From the NCBI RefSeq assembly GCF_902809835.1, contig NZ_CADDWM010000010.1, positions 203,064-267,063 of the forward strand: DNA of 64,000 nt. The letters are read 5' to 3'. The translations under genes and the position numbers were made by a program. Shown one piece after another: positions 17,329 to 26,747 of the stretch. Each line of letters starts with the position of its first letter. Position 1 is the stretch's first letter. This stretch comes from Agromyces sp. Marseille-P2726 (GTDB lineage: Bacteria; Actinomycetota; Actinomycetes; Actinomycetales; Microbacteriaceae). Below the pieces are notes generated by a model. It was not told the origin of the DNA and did no database searches. It worked only from the letters and a program-made list of their open reading frames with translations.

Positions 17329-18762
17329 ATGATCAAGGAGTTTCCGCTTCCCGACCTCGGCGAGGGTCTCACCGAATCCGAGATCGTCGCGTGGCGTGTG
17401 GCGGTCGGTGATCGCGTCGAGCTGAACCAGATCATCGCCGACGTCGAGACGGCGAAGGCCGTGGTCGAGCTGCCGTCGCCGTACACGGGCGTCATCACCG
17501 CACTGCACGCCGCCGAGGGCGAGACCGTGAACGTCGGCGAGCCGTTGTTCTCGTGCGACACGAGCGACGGGGCCGAGGCCGGCGCGACGGCGGCGGATGC
17601 CGCGCCTGCCGATGCGCCTGATGCCGCCGCGGCCGCGCCGCAGTCGTCGCCCCGGTCTGCCGACGCATCCGAGGCCGCCGCCGGCCCGAACCTCGTCGGC
17701 TACGGCGCACGCGACGAGGGCGGCCCGAAGCGGCGTGCGCGGCGTTCCGCGCTCGCCGCCGACCTCGTGCCGGCGACGCCCGAGACCGAGATCGACGCCG
17801 ACGCGGCGCCACCAGCCGCCAGCGGGTTCGACCCCACGCGTCCCGACGGTCGGCTCACGACCGGTGCGCCCGAGCGACCGCGCTCGACGCCGCCGGTGCG
17901 CAAGCTCGCCCGCGATCTCGGCATCGACCTCACGACCATCGCCGGAACCGGCGAGCGCGGGCTCATCACGCGAGCGGATGTCGAGGCTGCGGCATCCGGT
18001 GAATCCGTCCGTGAGCGGATCGACCGACCGACCGCGACGCCCTCGGCGACCGACGCCGGCCCGAGCGAGACGCGCATCCCGATCAAGGGCGTCCGCAAGC
18101 ACACCGCGGCGGCGATGGTGCAGAGCGCATTCACGGCGCCGCACGTCACGGAGTTTCTGACGATCGACGTCACGGCGACGATGGAGCTCCTGCGCGGCAT
18201 CCGCGACGACCGCGCGTTCGCGGGTCACAAGGTGACGCCGCTGACCGTGGTCGCGAAGGCGGTCTGCCTGGCCGCCCGTCGCACGCCCGAGGTCAACTCC
18301 CGCTGGGACGAGGAGGCTCAGGAGATCGTGCAGTTCGGCGGCGTGAACCTCGGCATCGCCGCGGCGACCGGCCGGGGTCTCGTCGTGCCGAACGTGAAGG
18401 GCGCTGAGCGGCTGACGCTCATCGAGCTCGCCGACGCGATCTCGTCGCTCGCCGAGACGGCGCGTGCCGGCAAGACCCCACCGTCCGACCTGGCCGGCGG
18501 TACGATCTCGATCACCAACATCGGCGTCTTCGGCATCGACGCCGGGACCCCGATCCTGAATCCCGGCGAGGCGGCCATCCTCGCGATGGGTGCGGTGCGT
18601 CGTCAGCCGTGGGAGCACCGTGGTGAGATCGCCCTGCGCGAGGTGATGACGCTGAGCCTCTCGTTCGACCACCGACTGGTGGACGGCGAGCAGGGATCGC
18701 GCTTCCTCGCGGATGTCGCGACCATCCTCCGCGAACCCGGGCTCGCGCTGACCATGGCGTGA
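17329..18762 (+). CDS. 2-oxoacid dehydrogenase E2 (dihydrolipoamide acyltransferase)
   Basis: A 477-residue acyltransferase. One lipoyl domain carries the lipoylated Lys in DVETAKAVVELPSPY (about residue 44). An Ala/Pro-rich linker and an E3/E1-binding domain (VRKLARDLGIDLTTIAGTG) follow. The catalytic domain ends with SFDHRLVDGEQGSRFL, containing the His and Asp of the active site. The ATG at 17329 has GGAG 8 bp upstream; a GTG at 17323, overlapping the previous stop, is an alternative. E3 must come from elsewhere in the genome. Confidence 0.93.
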   Translation: MIKEFPLPDLGEGLTESEIVAWRVAVGDRVELNQIIADVETAKAVVELPSPYTGVITALHAAEGETVNVGEPLFSCDTSDGAEAGATAADAAPADAPDAAAAAPQSSPRSADASEAAAGPNLVGYGARDEGGPKRRARRSALAADLVPATPETEIDADAAPPAASGFDPTRPDGRLTTGAPERPRSTPPVRKLARDLGIDLTTIAGTGERGLITRADVEAAASGESVRERIDRPTATPSATDAGPSETRIPIKGVRKHTAAAMVQSAFTAPHVTEFLTIDVTATMELLRGIRDDRAFAGHKVTPLTVVAKAVCLAARRTPEVNSRWDEEAQEIVQFGGVNLGIAAATGRGLVVPNVKGAERLTLIELADAISSLAETARAGKTPPSDLAGGTISITNIGVFGIDAGTPILNPGEAAILAMGAVRRQPWEHRGEIALREVMTLSLSFDHRLVDGEQGSRFLADVATILREPGLALTMA

Positions 18763-18789
18763 GGTCGGCTCAGGCGGGAGGATGGGAGC

Positions 18790-19101
18790 ATGGACGGACG
18801 CAGCATCCTCTCGCCCGCCGACACCGCCGACGAGCTCGCCGGAACCGGCTTCAGGCATGTGCAGGAGCACCTCGAGGCGACCTTCACGACCGCCGACTTC
18901 AGCAGCGCGGTTCGGCTGCTCGACTCAGTGGCCGTGGTCGCCGATGAACTCAACCATCACCCCGACGTGCGGCTCGCCTGGGGGCGCGTCGAGTTCGCGC
19001 TCAGCTCGCATGACGTCGACGGGGTGACCGTTCGCGATCTCGAACTGGCGCGCCGTATTCGGGCCATCGCCGACGAAGCCGGCGCTCAGCCTGCGGTGTA
19101 A
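18790..19101 (+). CDS. 4a-hydroxytetrahydrobiopterin dehydratase
   Basis: A 103-residue pterin-4a-carbinolamine dehydratase (PCD/DCoH). The signature ELNHHPDVRLAWGRVEF, with the paired His of the active site, is followed by LSSHDVDGVTVRDLELARRI. The enzyme regenerates pterin cofactor after aromatic amino acid hydroxylation, and bacterial homologues also occur without a hydroxylase. It follows E2 by 27 bp with a GGGAGGATGGGAG leader and may be read with that operon. Confidence 0.88.
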   Translation: MDGRSILSPADTADELAGTGFRHVQEHLEATFTTADFSSAVRLLDSVAVVADELNHHPDVRLAWGRVEFALSSHDVDGVTVRDLELARRIRAIADEAGAQPAV

Positions 19102-19110
19102 CGCCTGAAC

Positions 19111-19593
19111 TCAGTCGAGCCTGAACGTCAGCTCTTCGATCTCGGCCTCCCGGGCGTTCGCGAAGCTCAGCTCGGCGCCGACCCGGCGGAAGCCGAGCTT
19201 CTCGAGCACCGCGATGGAGCCGGCGTTGTCGGCGGCCACGCGTGCGCGCACCGGGCGCTCGTGCAGCACGTCGAGGAACAGCCGCATCGCACGGGTCGCG
19301 ATGCCCTGGCCCCAGCGCGCGCGGTCGATCCAGTAGGTGATCTCGGCGGCATCGTCTTCGAACCATCGGCCGACGCTGCCCACGACGGTGCCGTCGGCGC
19401 GGATGGTTCGGGTGTCGACCCGGGGATCGAGCATGAGCCGTCGCCAGTGCGCGTCGAACGCAGCTCGATCCGTGGGATCGGATGCCGTGAATGCGGCCAT
19501 GTGCACGGCCACCGGATCTTGCTCGATCGAGAACAGTGCATCGAGATCCCCGTCGCGGGTCGCGCGCAGGGTCACGACATGAGGCTCGCCCAT
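19111..19593 (-). CDS. GNAT family N-acetyltransferase
   Basis: A 160-residue acetyltransferase. The acetyl-CoA-binding motif A is YWIDRARWGQGIATRAMRLFL at about residues 95-115, followed by VAADNAGSIAVLEKLGFRRVG, typical of the RimJ-like subgroup. Its start overlaps the upstream TetR gene by 22 bp, so the two are co-transcribed. The acceptor is unknown. Confidence 0.88.
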   Translation of the reverse strand: MGEPHVVTLRATRDGDLDALFSIEQDPVAVHMAAFTASDPTDRAAFDAHWRRLMLDPRVDTRTIRADGTVVGSVGRWFEDDAAEITYWIDRARWGQGIATRAMRLFLDVLHERPVRARVAADNAGSIAVLEKLGFRRVGAELSFANAREAEIEELTFRLD

Positions 19594-20180
19594 GCCATTT
19601 CCTCCAGGATGCCGCGGATGGTGCCGTCGGCGGGTCGGCGCCCAGGGATGCGGGCGCTGTGCGGAGTGGAGTTCAGGAGACCGAAGGCGGCGTGTGCCCG
19701 GAACCTGAGCTCCGTCTCGGCCTGATCGGGCCGGAGTCGGGAGAGGGTGTCGACCCAGTGCTCGACGTATCGCCGCTGCAAGGAGCGCACCTCGTGTCGT
19801 GCGCCGGCATCGAGTTGCTCGAGCTCCCGGTCCTGCACGACGATGACGTCGGCCTCGCGGAGGGCGAAGTCGACGTGGAAGCGGATGAGCGAGCGCAGGG
19901 CGGATGCCGCGTCGGGCGCCTCGTCGAGCACGCGCTCGGCGCCGTTCAGCAGGGTGCGGCTCGTGCCCTCGAGGATGGCCGCGAGCACGGCGGCCTTGCC
20001 GGGGAAGTGACGGTAGACCGCCGGTCCGCTGACGCCGACGGCCGCGCCCAGGTCTTCGATGGTCACGCCCGCGTAGCCGCGCTCGGCGAACAGGGTGGCC
20101 GCCGCGCCGAGGATGGAGGCGCGCCGATCGGCCTTCTGTCGTCCGCGCTCGGTGCGCGGGGTGTCGAGGGTGTTTGCCAT
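19572..20180 (-). CDS. TetR/AcrR regulator of the acyl-CoA carboxylase cluster
   Basis: A 202-residue repressor. The N-terminal HTH is RRASILGAAATLFAERGYAGVTIEDLGAAVGVSGPAVYRHFPGK; the rest is helical and ligand-binding. It is divergent from the carboxylase beta gene. The intergenic dyad GTTAATGAACACTAAC and two related sites before the carboxylase alpha gene form a small regulon. The neighbours suggest an acyl-CoA or branched-chain intermediate as inducer, as in LiuQ/KstR-like systems; this is inference. Confidence 0.88.
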   Translation of the reverse strand: MANTLDTPRTERGRQKADRRASILGAAATLFAERGYAGVTIEDLGAAVGVSGPAVYRHFPGKAAVLAAILEGTSRTLLNGAERVLDEAPDAASALRSLIRFHVDFALREADVIVVQDRELEQLDAGARHEVRSLQRRYVEHWVDTLSRLRPDQAETELRFRAHAAFGLLNSTPHSARIPGRRPADGTIRGILEEMAWASLMS

Positions 20181-20212
20181 CGGGAGGGGTGCTCGCTAAC
20201 ATCGGAAATCGA

Positions 20213-20228
20213 GTTAATGAACACTAAC
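20213..20228. promoter_or_regulatory. TetR-type operator, site 1
   Basis: GTTAATGAACACTAAC is a near-palindrome between the TetR gene and the carboxylase beta gene. It matches the two sites at 23406-23447. A further half-site, GCTAAC, lies at 20195-20200. Confidence 0.7.
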
Positions 20229-20284
20229 CGAAATGGCGTGTCCGGCACAAGCGGCGCGCCGTCGACGCAGACGGGCGGAGCCGC

Positions 20285-21892
20285 ATGACGACCCTCACGA
20301 CGAGCATCGACCTCGCCGGCGATTCGGCGCGACGCAACGCCGCCGAGCACGCCGAGCTCGTGCACGAGTTGCGCGGTCGGCTGGCCGCCGCAGCCCGCGG
20401 CGGGCCCGAGAGCTCGCGTGAACGCCACGTCGCTCGGGGCAAGCTCCTTCCTCGCGACCGGGTCGACCGCCTGCTCGACGAAGGCAGTCCGTTCCTCGAG
20501 CTCTCGCCGCTCGCGGCCGATGGCCTCTACGGAGGAGACTCGCCCGGTGCCGGCATCATCACCGGCGTCGGGCTCGTGCACGGCCGCCCCGTGATGGTCG
20601 TCTGCAACGACGCCACCGTGAAGGGCGGCACCTACTATCCGATGACCGTGAAGAAGCACCTGCGCGCCCAGGAGGTCGCGAAGGAGCATCGGCTCCCGTG
20701 CGTGTATCTCGTGGATTCGGGCGGCGCCTTCCTGCCCCTGCAGGACGAGGTGTTCCCCGACCGCGACCACTTCGGCCGGATCTTCTTCAATCAGGCGCAG
20801 CTGTCGTCGATGCGTATTCCGCAGCTGGCCGCCGTGCTGGGCTCGTGCACCGCGGGCGGGGCGTACGTGCCCGCGATGAGCGACGAGACGGTGATCGTGC
20901 GCAACCAGGGCACGATCTTCCTCGGCGGACCCCCGCTCGTGAAGGCCGCGATCGGCGAGGTCGTAACACCCGAGGAGCTGGGCGGCGGCGACCTGCACTC
21001 GCGGATCTCGGGCGTGACCGACCACCTCGCCGACGACGACGAGCACGCCCTCGAGCTCGTGCGCGACATGGTCGCGACCCTGCCCGAGCAGGCGCCGAGG
21101 GCGTGGGCCGTGCGGGAGTCGCGGCCGCCGGCCGTCGATCCGGCGGGGCTCACGGCCGCCGTCCCGGTGGACGTGCAGCAGCCCTACGATGTGCGCGAGG
21201 TCATCGGCCGCCTCGTCGACGGCAGCGAGTTCAGCGAGTTCAAGCCCGAGTACGGCGACACCCTCGTGACGGGCTTCGCCCACATCGACGGACACCCGGT
21301 CGGCATCGTCGCGAACAACGGCGTGCTCTTCAGCGAGTCGGCCATGAAGGGCGCCCACTTCATCGAGCTCGGCGACCAGCGCGGCATCCCGCTGGTCTTC
21401 CTGCAGAACATCTCGGGTTTCATGGTCGGCCGCGACGCCGAGGCGGGCGGCATCGCGAAGCACGGAGCGAAGATGGTGACCGCCGTGGCCACCACTCGCG
21501 TTCCGAAGCTCACCGTCGTCATCGGCGGCTCATTCGGTGCCGGCAACTACTCGATGTGCGGCCGCGCGTACTCGCCGCGGTTCCTCTGGATGTGGCCGAA
21601 CGCGCGGATCTCGGTGATGGGCGGTGAGCAGGCGGCATCCGTGCTCTCGACCGTGAAGCAGGATCAGCTCGCGGTGCGCGGCGAGGAGTGGACGGCCGAG
21701 CAGGCCGAGGAGTTCAAGGCGCCGATCCGGGCGCAGTACGAGGATCAGGGCAGCCCGTATCATTCGACCGCGCGGCTGTGGGACGACGGCATCATCGACC
21801 CCGCAGACACCCGCACCGTGCTCGCCCTCGCGCTCGAGCTCGCGAGCCGCACTCCGCTGCCCGAACCGGCCTTCGGCCTGTTCCGCATGTAG
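20285..21892 (+). CDS. Acyl-CoA carboxylase beta subunit, methylcrotonyl-CoA type
   Basis: A 535-residue carboxyltransferase subunit. The sequence matches 3-methylcrotonyl-CoA carboxylase beta: [41 protein letters not shown], and [23 protein letters not shown]. The C-terminal carboxyltransferase half carries [11 protein letters not shown] and [20 protein letters not shown]. With the biotin-carrying alpha subunit at 23490 it carboxylates methylcrotonyl-CoA in leucine degradation. A TetR-type operator lies 57 bp upstream. Confidence 0.9.
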   Translation: MTTLTTSIDLAGDSARRNAAEHAELVHELRGRLAAAARGGPESSRERHVARGKLLPRDRVDRLLDEGSPFLELSPLAADGLYGGDSPGAGIITGVGLVHGRPVMVVCNDATVKGGTYYPMTVKKHLRAQEVAKEHRLPCVYLVDSGGAFLPLQDEVFPDRDHFGRIFFNQAQLSSMRIPQLAAVLGSCTAGGAYVPAMSDETVIVRNQGTIFLGGPPLVKAAIGEVVTPEELGGGDLHSRISGVTDHLADDDEHALELVRDMVATLPEQAPRAWAVRESRPPAVDPAGLTAAVPVDVQQPYDVREVIGRLVDGSEFSEFKPEYGDTLVTGFAHIDGHPVGIVANNGVLFSESAMKGAHFIELGDQRGIPLVFLQNISGFMVGRDAEAGGIAKHGAKMVTAVATTRVPKLTVVIGGSFGAGNYSMCGRAYSPRFLWMWPNARISVMGGEQAASVLSTVKQDQLAVRGEEWTAEQAEEFKAPIRAQYEDQGSPYHSTARLWDDGIIDPADTRTVLALALELASRTPLPEPAFGLFRM

Positions 21893-21967
21893 CGCGTCGT
21901 CGAGAGTGCACTCCCCGCCACTCACGGGCCGGCGACTGCACGGTCGGCGAGTGCTCACCCAGATGTG

Positions 21968-22732
21968 TCAGGCGGCGGATGTCGCGGCTGCGCGCTCCAC
22001 CTCACGCACGGCCTCGGCGACCCCGCCCTTCCACGGAGTGCCGTGACCGGGCAGCACCCACGTGACCTCGAGCCCCTCGAGCCGCCGCAGCGAGACGAGG
22101 GCCTGGGCGGGATCGTCGGTGAACGGCGCGGGCTGCGGCCCGGCCGCGCCCGTGAGCACGTGGCGGGTCGTGAGGGCGTCGCCGACGAACACCGCGTCGA
22201 CAGCGGGCACGTGCAGCGCGATGCTCCCCGGGGAGTGCCCCGGCATGCCGATGACGCGCGGTGAACCCGGAAGATCGAGCACGTCACCGTCGCGTACGGT
22301 GACCACCTCGTCGAGCCACGTCGTTCGCAGACCGCCCTTCCGCATGGCGAACCAGAGGAACCGCGCCGTCGGGCCCACCTTCACGTGACCCCAGTCTGGC
22401 TTCGTCGACTCCTCGCCGCGGGCGCGAGCCGCGTCGGCCTCATGGACGAACACGGGGACGCCGTGGTCGCGGCGAAGGCGCTCGGCGAAACCGAGGTGAT
22501 CGGTGTCCCCGTGCGTGAGCACGACGCCGCGCACGTCGTCGATCGTGCGGTCCATGGCGGTGAGCTTGGCGACGAAGTCGCGCCACTGACCGGCGAGGCC
22601 GGCGTCGATCACGGTCACTCCCTCGGGCGTGTCGACGAGGTGGACCGCGACGAGGTCGTTGCCGATGCGGTGGAGGTTCGGGCCGAGCCTCATGGTGAGC
22701 TCCTCGATGGTCGGGTGTGCGAGCTGATTCAT
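21968..22732 (-). CDS. MBL-fold metallohydrolase
   Basis: A 254-residue metallo-beta-lactamase-fold protein. The metal motif is LTHGDTDHLGFAERL, where the usual second His of HxHxDH is replaced by Asp, a variant seen in a subset of the superfamily. Other ligands fit GMPGHSPGSIALHVP and FVGDALTTRH, and the end is VLPGHGTPW. It is divergent from the TetR gene at 22810 and may be its target. An internal ATG at 22693 is an alternative start. The substrate is unknown. Confidence 0.85.
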   Translation of the reverse strand: MNQLAHPTIEELTMRLGPNLHRIGNDLVAVHLVDTPEGVTVIDAGLAGQWRDFVAKLTAMDRTIDDVRGVVLTHGDTDHLGFAERLRRDHGVPVFVHEADAARARGEESTKPDWGHVKVGPTARFLWFAMRKGGLRTTWLDEVVTVRDGDVLDLPGSPRVIGMPGHSPGSIALHVPAVDAVFVGDALTTRHVLTGAAGPQPAPFTDDPAQALVSLRRLEGLEVTWVLPGHGTPWKGGVAEAVREVERAAATSAA

Positions 22733-22771
22733 GGCTATGGTACCTAGCTATCATGGCTACGGTCAATAGCC
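22731..22771. promoter_or_regulatory. Candidate operator/promoter region of the MBL-TetR pair
   Basis: ATGGCTATGGT (22731) and ATGGCTACGGT (22753) repeat at 22-bp spacing, and GGCTAT (22733) is inverted as ATAGCC (22766). The region separates the divergent hydrolase and TetR genes and probably binds the TetR protein. Confidence 0.4.
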
Positions 22772-22809
22772 TAGACTGCCGACGAGCCATCGAGGAGGGG
22801 AGCCACTTC

Positions 22810-23379
22810 ATGCCAACGCCACGCCGCACGTCACTCGAGGCCATCGTCGCGGCGGGCCGCGACCTGCTCGAGGTCGGCGGACTCGACGGCCTGACGATGC
22901 AGTCGGTGGCCGACCGGGTCGGGGTGCGGGCTCCATCGCTGTACAAGCGGGTCCGCAATCGCAGCGACCTCGTCGCGCTCGTCGCCGATGCCAGCATCCG
23001 CGATCTCGGCGAGCGCCTCGACGCGGCGGCGGCAGCAGCGGGCGGCGACGCGCGCGAAGCACTTCGTCGACTCGCCGCCGTGGCCAGGGCGTTCGCCCAC
23101 GAGCGGCCGGCAGCGTTCGCGCTGGTGTTCGCTCCCGGTGCAGACCTGCGGCTCGAAGACGACTCCCTCGCCGCTGCGAGCGCGAGCGTGTTGCGCGTCG
23201 CGAGCGAGCTCGCCGGACCAGAGCACGCGCTCGATGCGGCACGCACCTTCACGGCCTGGGCGAACGGATTCATCAGCATGGAGCTCGCGGGCGCGTTCCG
23301 TCTCGCGGGCGAGGTCGACCGCGCGTTCGACTTCGGGATCGACCGGCTTTCCAGGGCGATGTCGCTGCCGTCGACCTGA
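22810..23379 (+). CDS. TetR family regulator with WHG-type C-terminus
   Basis: A 189-residue repressor. The HTH is EAIVAAGRDLLEVGGLDGLTMQSVADRVGVRAPSLYKRVRNRSDL, followed by a helical domain of the TetR_C_33 (WHG) type (AFAHERPAAFALVFAPG, FTAWANGFISMELAGAFRL). The ATG at 22810 is backed by GAGGAGGGGAG; the ATG at 22753 is less likely. It is divergent from the MBL-fold hydrolase, the probable target, and it sits inside the carboxylase cluster like an insertion. Confidence 0.85.
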   Translation: MPTPRRTSLEAIVAAGRDLLEVGGLDGLTMQSVADRVGVRAPSLYKRVRNRSDLVALVADASIRDLGERLDAAAAAAGGDAREALRRLAAVARAFAHERPAAFALVFAPGADLRLEDDSLAAASASVLRVASELAGPEHALDAARTFTAWANGFISMELAGAFRLAGEVDRAFDFGIDRLSRAMSLPST

Positions 23380-23405
23380 CGCACCGCTGGCCACTTGTGA
23401 TTTCA

Positions 23406-23447
23406 GTTAGTGGCCACTAACATCACTCCCAGTTAATGCACGCTAAC
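23406..23447. promoter_or_regulatory. TetR-type operators, sites 2 and 3
   Basis: GTTAGTGGCCACTAAC (23406-23421) is a perfect 16-bp palindrome; GTTAATGCACGCTAAC (23432-23447) is a close match, with centres 26 bp apart. Both resemble the site at 20213 and lie upstream of the carboxylase alpha gene. Confidence 0.8.
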
Positions 23448-23489
23448 TGACGTGGTGCACGTTCGCAGAGTCGCAGCAGAGAGGCGCCG

Positions 23490-25565
23490 ATGGTCACGCA
23501 CACGAGCACACCCGACTCGGACCGTGCTTCCGCCGGTGGCGACCGCCGCCGGCCGCCGTTCGATCGCGTGCTCGTGGCGAACCGCGGCGAGATCGCCGTC
23601 CGCGTGATCCGCACCCTGAAGCGGCTGGGCATCACGGCGATCGCCGTCTACTCCGACGCCGATGCCGACGCGCCGCACGTCCTCCTCGCCGACGAGTCCG
23701 TGCGGATCGGCCCGTCGCCCGCCGCCGAGAGCTACCTCGATCCCGCTCGCATCGTCCAGGCGGCCATCGCCACGGGTGCCCAGGCGGTGCACCCGGGCTA
23801 CGGATTCCTGTCCGAGCACGCGGGCTTCGCTCGCGCCTGCCGCGAGGCGGAGATCGTCTTCATCGGGCCCGGCGAGAAGGCGCTCGAGGTGATGGGCGAC
23901 AAGATCCGGGCCAAGACGCACGTCGCGGCATCCGGTGTTCCCATCGTGCCCGGCATCGCCGACCCGACACTCGACGACGATGCGCTGCTCGTCGCTGCCG
24001 ACTCGGTCGGATTCCCGCTGCTCGTGAAGCCGTCGGCCGGTGGCGGGGGCAAGGGCATGCAGGTCGCCCGCGACGCCGACGAGCTGGCTGCAGCGCTCGC
24101 CACGGCCCGCCGCGTGGCCAGTGCAGCGTTCGGCGACGACACCCTGCTGCTCGAGCGCCTGATCGAGAGACCCCGCCACATCGAGGTGCAGGTGCTCGCG
24201 GATTCCCACGGCACGATCGTGCACCTCGGCGAACGCGAGTGCTCGCTCCAGCGACGACACCAGAAGGTCATCGAGGAGGCGCCGTCACCGCTCCTCGACG
24301 AGCAGACGCGGGCACGCATCGGTGCGGCCGCGTGCGATGCGGCCCGCAGCGTGGGGTACCTCGGCGCCGGCACCGTCGAGTTCCTGGTCTCGGATGCCGC
24401 ACCCGACGAGTTCTTCTTCATCGAGATGAACACCCGCCTCCAGGTCGAACATCCCGTCACCGAGCTCGTGACGGGCGTCGACCTCGTCGAGCAGCAGCTC
24501 AGGATCGCCGCGGGCGAGCCGCTCGCCATCGGGCAGGACGACGTGCGACTGACCGGGCACGCCATCGAGGCGCGCGTCTACGCCGAGACGCCGCATCGCG
24601 GGTTCCTGCCCTCGACCGGGCGCGTCCTCGCCTGGCGAGCTCCAGGCGGCGAGGGCGTGCGGGTCGACGCCGGCATCACCGAGGGGTTCGAGATCACGGC
24701 CCATTACGACCCGATGATCGCCAAGGTGATCACGTTCGGCGACGACCGCCAGCAGGCCATCGCGCGGCTCGACGCCGCCCTGGCCGACACGGTCGTGCTC
24801 GGCGTCGACACCAACCTCGGCTTCCTGCGTCGGCTGCTCGCCGAGCCCGACGTGCAGGCCGGACACCTCGACACCGGACTCATCGACCGGATGCCCGAGA
24901 CCGACGCCGGCGGTCCGTCACCCGCGCTCGTCGAGATCGCGGCGCGCCGGTTCGCGCGAGACGAGGTCGACCGCGAACCCGGGCGGCGTGCGACGGGTCC
25001 GACGGCGTGGCGGTCTGCCACGGGGTGGCGCCCCGGCTCCCCGCGCGCATACGAGGTCCTGCTCGCTCCCCGCGACCATCCGCACGACGTGCGCGTCGTC
25101 GCCGCGGGCGGGGTCGACGGCGAACGCCTCGATGACGGCGACGTGACGGTCAGGCGTGGCGATGACGGCTCCGTCTGGGCGCACCACGACGGCGAGGCCG
25201 CGGCCTTCATCCGCATCGACCGCCGCGCGCACGTCGAGCGCCGACGCGCGGCAGCCGAACGCGGAGGGCTGTCGGCCGACCCCGAACTGCGCGCACCCAT
25301 GCCGGGCACGGTCACCGCGGTCTTCGCCGCGGACGGCGATTCGGTGGAGGCGGGCGACGCCGTCGTCGCCATCGAGGCCATGAAGATGGAGCACCGCATC
25401 GTCGCCGCCCTCGACGGCACCGCGCGGCTCGCCGTCGGCCTGGGCGACCTCGTCTCCCGGGATCAGGCGGTCGCCCGCATCGAGCCGCCCGCCGCGGCAT
25501 CCGACCCCCAGCTGTCGAACGGCTCCCACGACGCAGCCGTCACGAACGCACCCCACCAGGAATGA
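23490..25565 (+). CDS. Acyl-CoA carboxylase alpha subunit (biotin carboxylase + biotin carrier)
   Basis: A 691-residue subunit. The biotin carboxylase domain begins FDRVLVANRGEIAVRVIRTL. The ATP loop KPSAGGGGKGMQV, the catalytic ERECSLQRRHQKVIEEAPSP and EMNTRLQVEHPVTE follow. The C-terminal biotinyl domain carries the biotinylated Lys in AIEAMKMEH at about residue 630. It uses ATP and bicarbonate to charge biotin for the beta subunit at 20285. The next gene starts inside its stop codon. The two subunits of this enzyme are separated here by the MBL-TetR pair. Confidence 0.92.
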   Translation: MVTHTSTPDSDRASAGGDRRRPPFDRVLVANRGEIAVRVIRTLKRLGITAIAVYSDADADAPHVLLADESVRIGPSPAAESYLDPARIVQAAIATGAQAVHPGYGFLSEHAGFARACREAEIVFIGPGEKALEVMGDKIRAKTHVAASGVPIVPGIADPTLDDDALLVAADSVGFPLLVKPSAGGGGKGMQVARDADELAAALATARRVASAAFGDDTLLLERLIERPRHIEVQVLADSHGTIVHLGERECSLQRRHQKVIEEAPSPLLDEQTRARIGAAACDAARSVGYLGAGTVEFLVSDAAPDEFFFIEMNTRLQVEHPVTELVTGVDLVEQQLRIAAGEPLAIGQDDVRLTGHAIEARVYAETPHRGFLPSTGRVLAWRAPGGEGVRVDAGITEGFEITAHYDPMIAKVITFGDDRQQAIARLDAALADTVVLGVDTNLGFLRRLLAEPDVQAGHLDTGLIDRMPETDAGGPSPALVEIAARRFARDEVDREPGRRATGPTAWRSATGWRPGSPRAYEVLLAPRDHPHDVRVVAAGGVDGERLDDGDVTVRRGDDGSVWAHHDGEAAAFIRIDRRAHVERRRAAAERGGLSADPELRAPMPGTVTAVFAADGDSVEAGDAVVAIEAMKMEHRIVAALDGTARLAVGLGDLVSRDQAVARIEPPAAASDPQLSNGSHDAAVTNAPHQE

Positions 25566-26734
25566 GGAACGTCATGCACGACCTGAGCGCCGAAGAACAG
25601 CAGCTGTACGACATGGTCTGCGAGTTCGCCGACACCGTCGTGGCTCCCCAGTCGTACGAGGCAGACCGCACCCACACCCTCTCGATGGACGTGGTCGGGC
25701 AGATGGGGGAGCTCGGACTCTTCGGACTGCCGTTCCCCGAGGAGTACGGCGGCCAGGGCGGCGACTACGTGGCCCTGTGCCTCGCGATCGAGGCCCTGGC
25801 CCGTGTCGACCAGTCGATCGCGATCACGCTCGAAGCCGCTGTCGGACTGGGTGCCATGCCGATCTTCCGTCACGGCACCGAGGAGCAGAAGTCCGAGTAT
25901 CTTCCCGACCTCGTCGCCGGGCGCGCGCTCGCCGGCTTCGGCCTCACCGAGTCCGAGGCGGGCTCCGACGCGGGCGCCACTCGTACGACCGCGGTGCTCG
26001 ATGGCGACGAATGGGTCGTCAACGGCTCGAAGCAGTTCATCACGAACTCGGGTACGCCGATCACCAGGTTCGTCACGGTCACCGCCGTGACCGGCGACGA
26101 GCCACGCCCCGACGGTTCGACGTCCAAGGAACTGTCGACGATCATCGTGCCGAACGGCACGCCCGGCTACACCATCGGACCGGGCTACGACAAGTCGGGC
26201 TGGCGCGCCTCCGACACGCACCCGCTGACGTTCGAGAACGTCCGCGTGCCGGCTGCCAACCTGCTCGGGCAGCGCGGCCGAGGCTTCGCCAACTTCCTGC
26301 GCACCCTCGACGAGGGCCGCGTCGCGATCGCCGCGCTCGCGACCGGCGTCGCCCAGGGCTGCCTCGACGAAGCCCTGAACTACGCGAGGAGCCGAAACGT
26401 CTTCGGCGTTCCGATCGCCTCGCACCAGTACATCGCGTTCACCATCGCCCAGATGCAGGCGCGGGTCCACACCGCACGCCTCGCCTGGCGGGACGCGGCC
26501 CGACGGCTCGACGCGGGCCTCCCGTTCAAGAAGGAGGCGGCGATGGCGAAGCTCGTCTCGAGCGACGCGGCGATGGCGAACTCGCGCGACGCCACGCAGA
26601 TCTTCGGCGGCATGGGCTTCATGAACGAGAGCCTCGTGGCCAGGCACTACCGTGATTCGAAGATCCTCGAGATCGGCGAGGGCACGAACGAGGTGCAGCT
26701 CATGGTCATCGCGCGTGAGCTGGGCATCGGCTAG
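25562..26734 (+). CDS. Acyl-CoA dehydrogenase
   Basis: A 390-residue FAD flavoprotein that desaturates acyl-CoA. The conserved signatures are [17 protein letters not shown] (substrate/FAD), [35 protein letters not shown] and the C-terminal [13 protein letters not shown]. The catalytic Glu lies in [12 protein letters not shown]. In this operon it would act as isovaleryl-CoA (or a related branched acyl-CoA) dehydrogenase, feeding the carboxylase. It is coupled to the carboxylase by an ATGA overlap. Confidence 0.9.
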   Translation: MRNVMHDLSAEEQQLYDMVCEFADTVVAPQSYEADRTHTLSMDVVGQMGELGLFGLPFPEEYGGQGGDYVALCLAIEALARVDQSIAITLEAAVGLGAMPIFRHGTEEQKSEYLPDLVAGRALAGFGLTESEAGSDAGATRTTAVLDGDEWVVNGSKQFITNSGTPITRFVTVTAVTGDEPRPDGSTSKELSTIIVPNGTPGYTIGPGYDKSGWRASDTHPLTFENVRVPAANLLGQRGRGFANFLRTLDEGRVAIAALATGVAQGCLDEALNYARSRNVFGVPIASHQYIAFTIAQMQARVHTARLAWRDAARRLDAGLPFKKEAAMAKLVSSDAAMANSRDATQIFGGMGFMNESLVARHYRDSKILEIGEGTNEVQLMVIARELGIG

Positions 26735-26747
26735 CGAGGAGATCGGC

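Noticed and set aside
21893..21967. Terminator after the carboxylase beta gene
   Set aside because: GCACTC and GAGTGC copies are present but no stem longer than six pairs forms cleanly.
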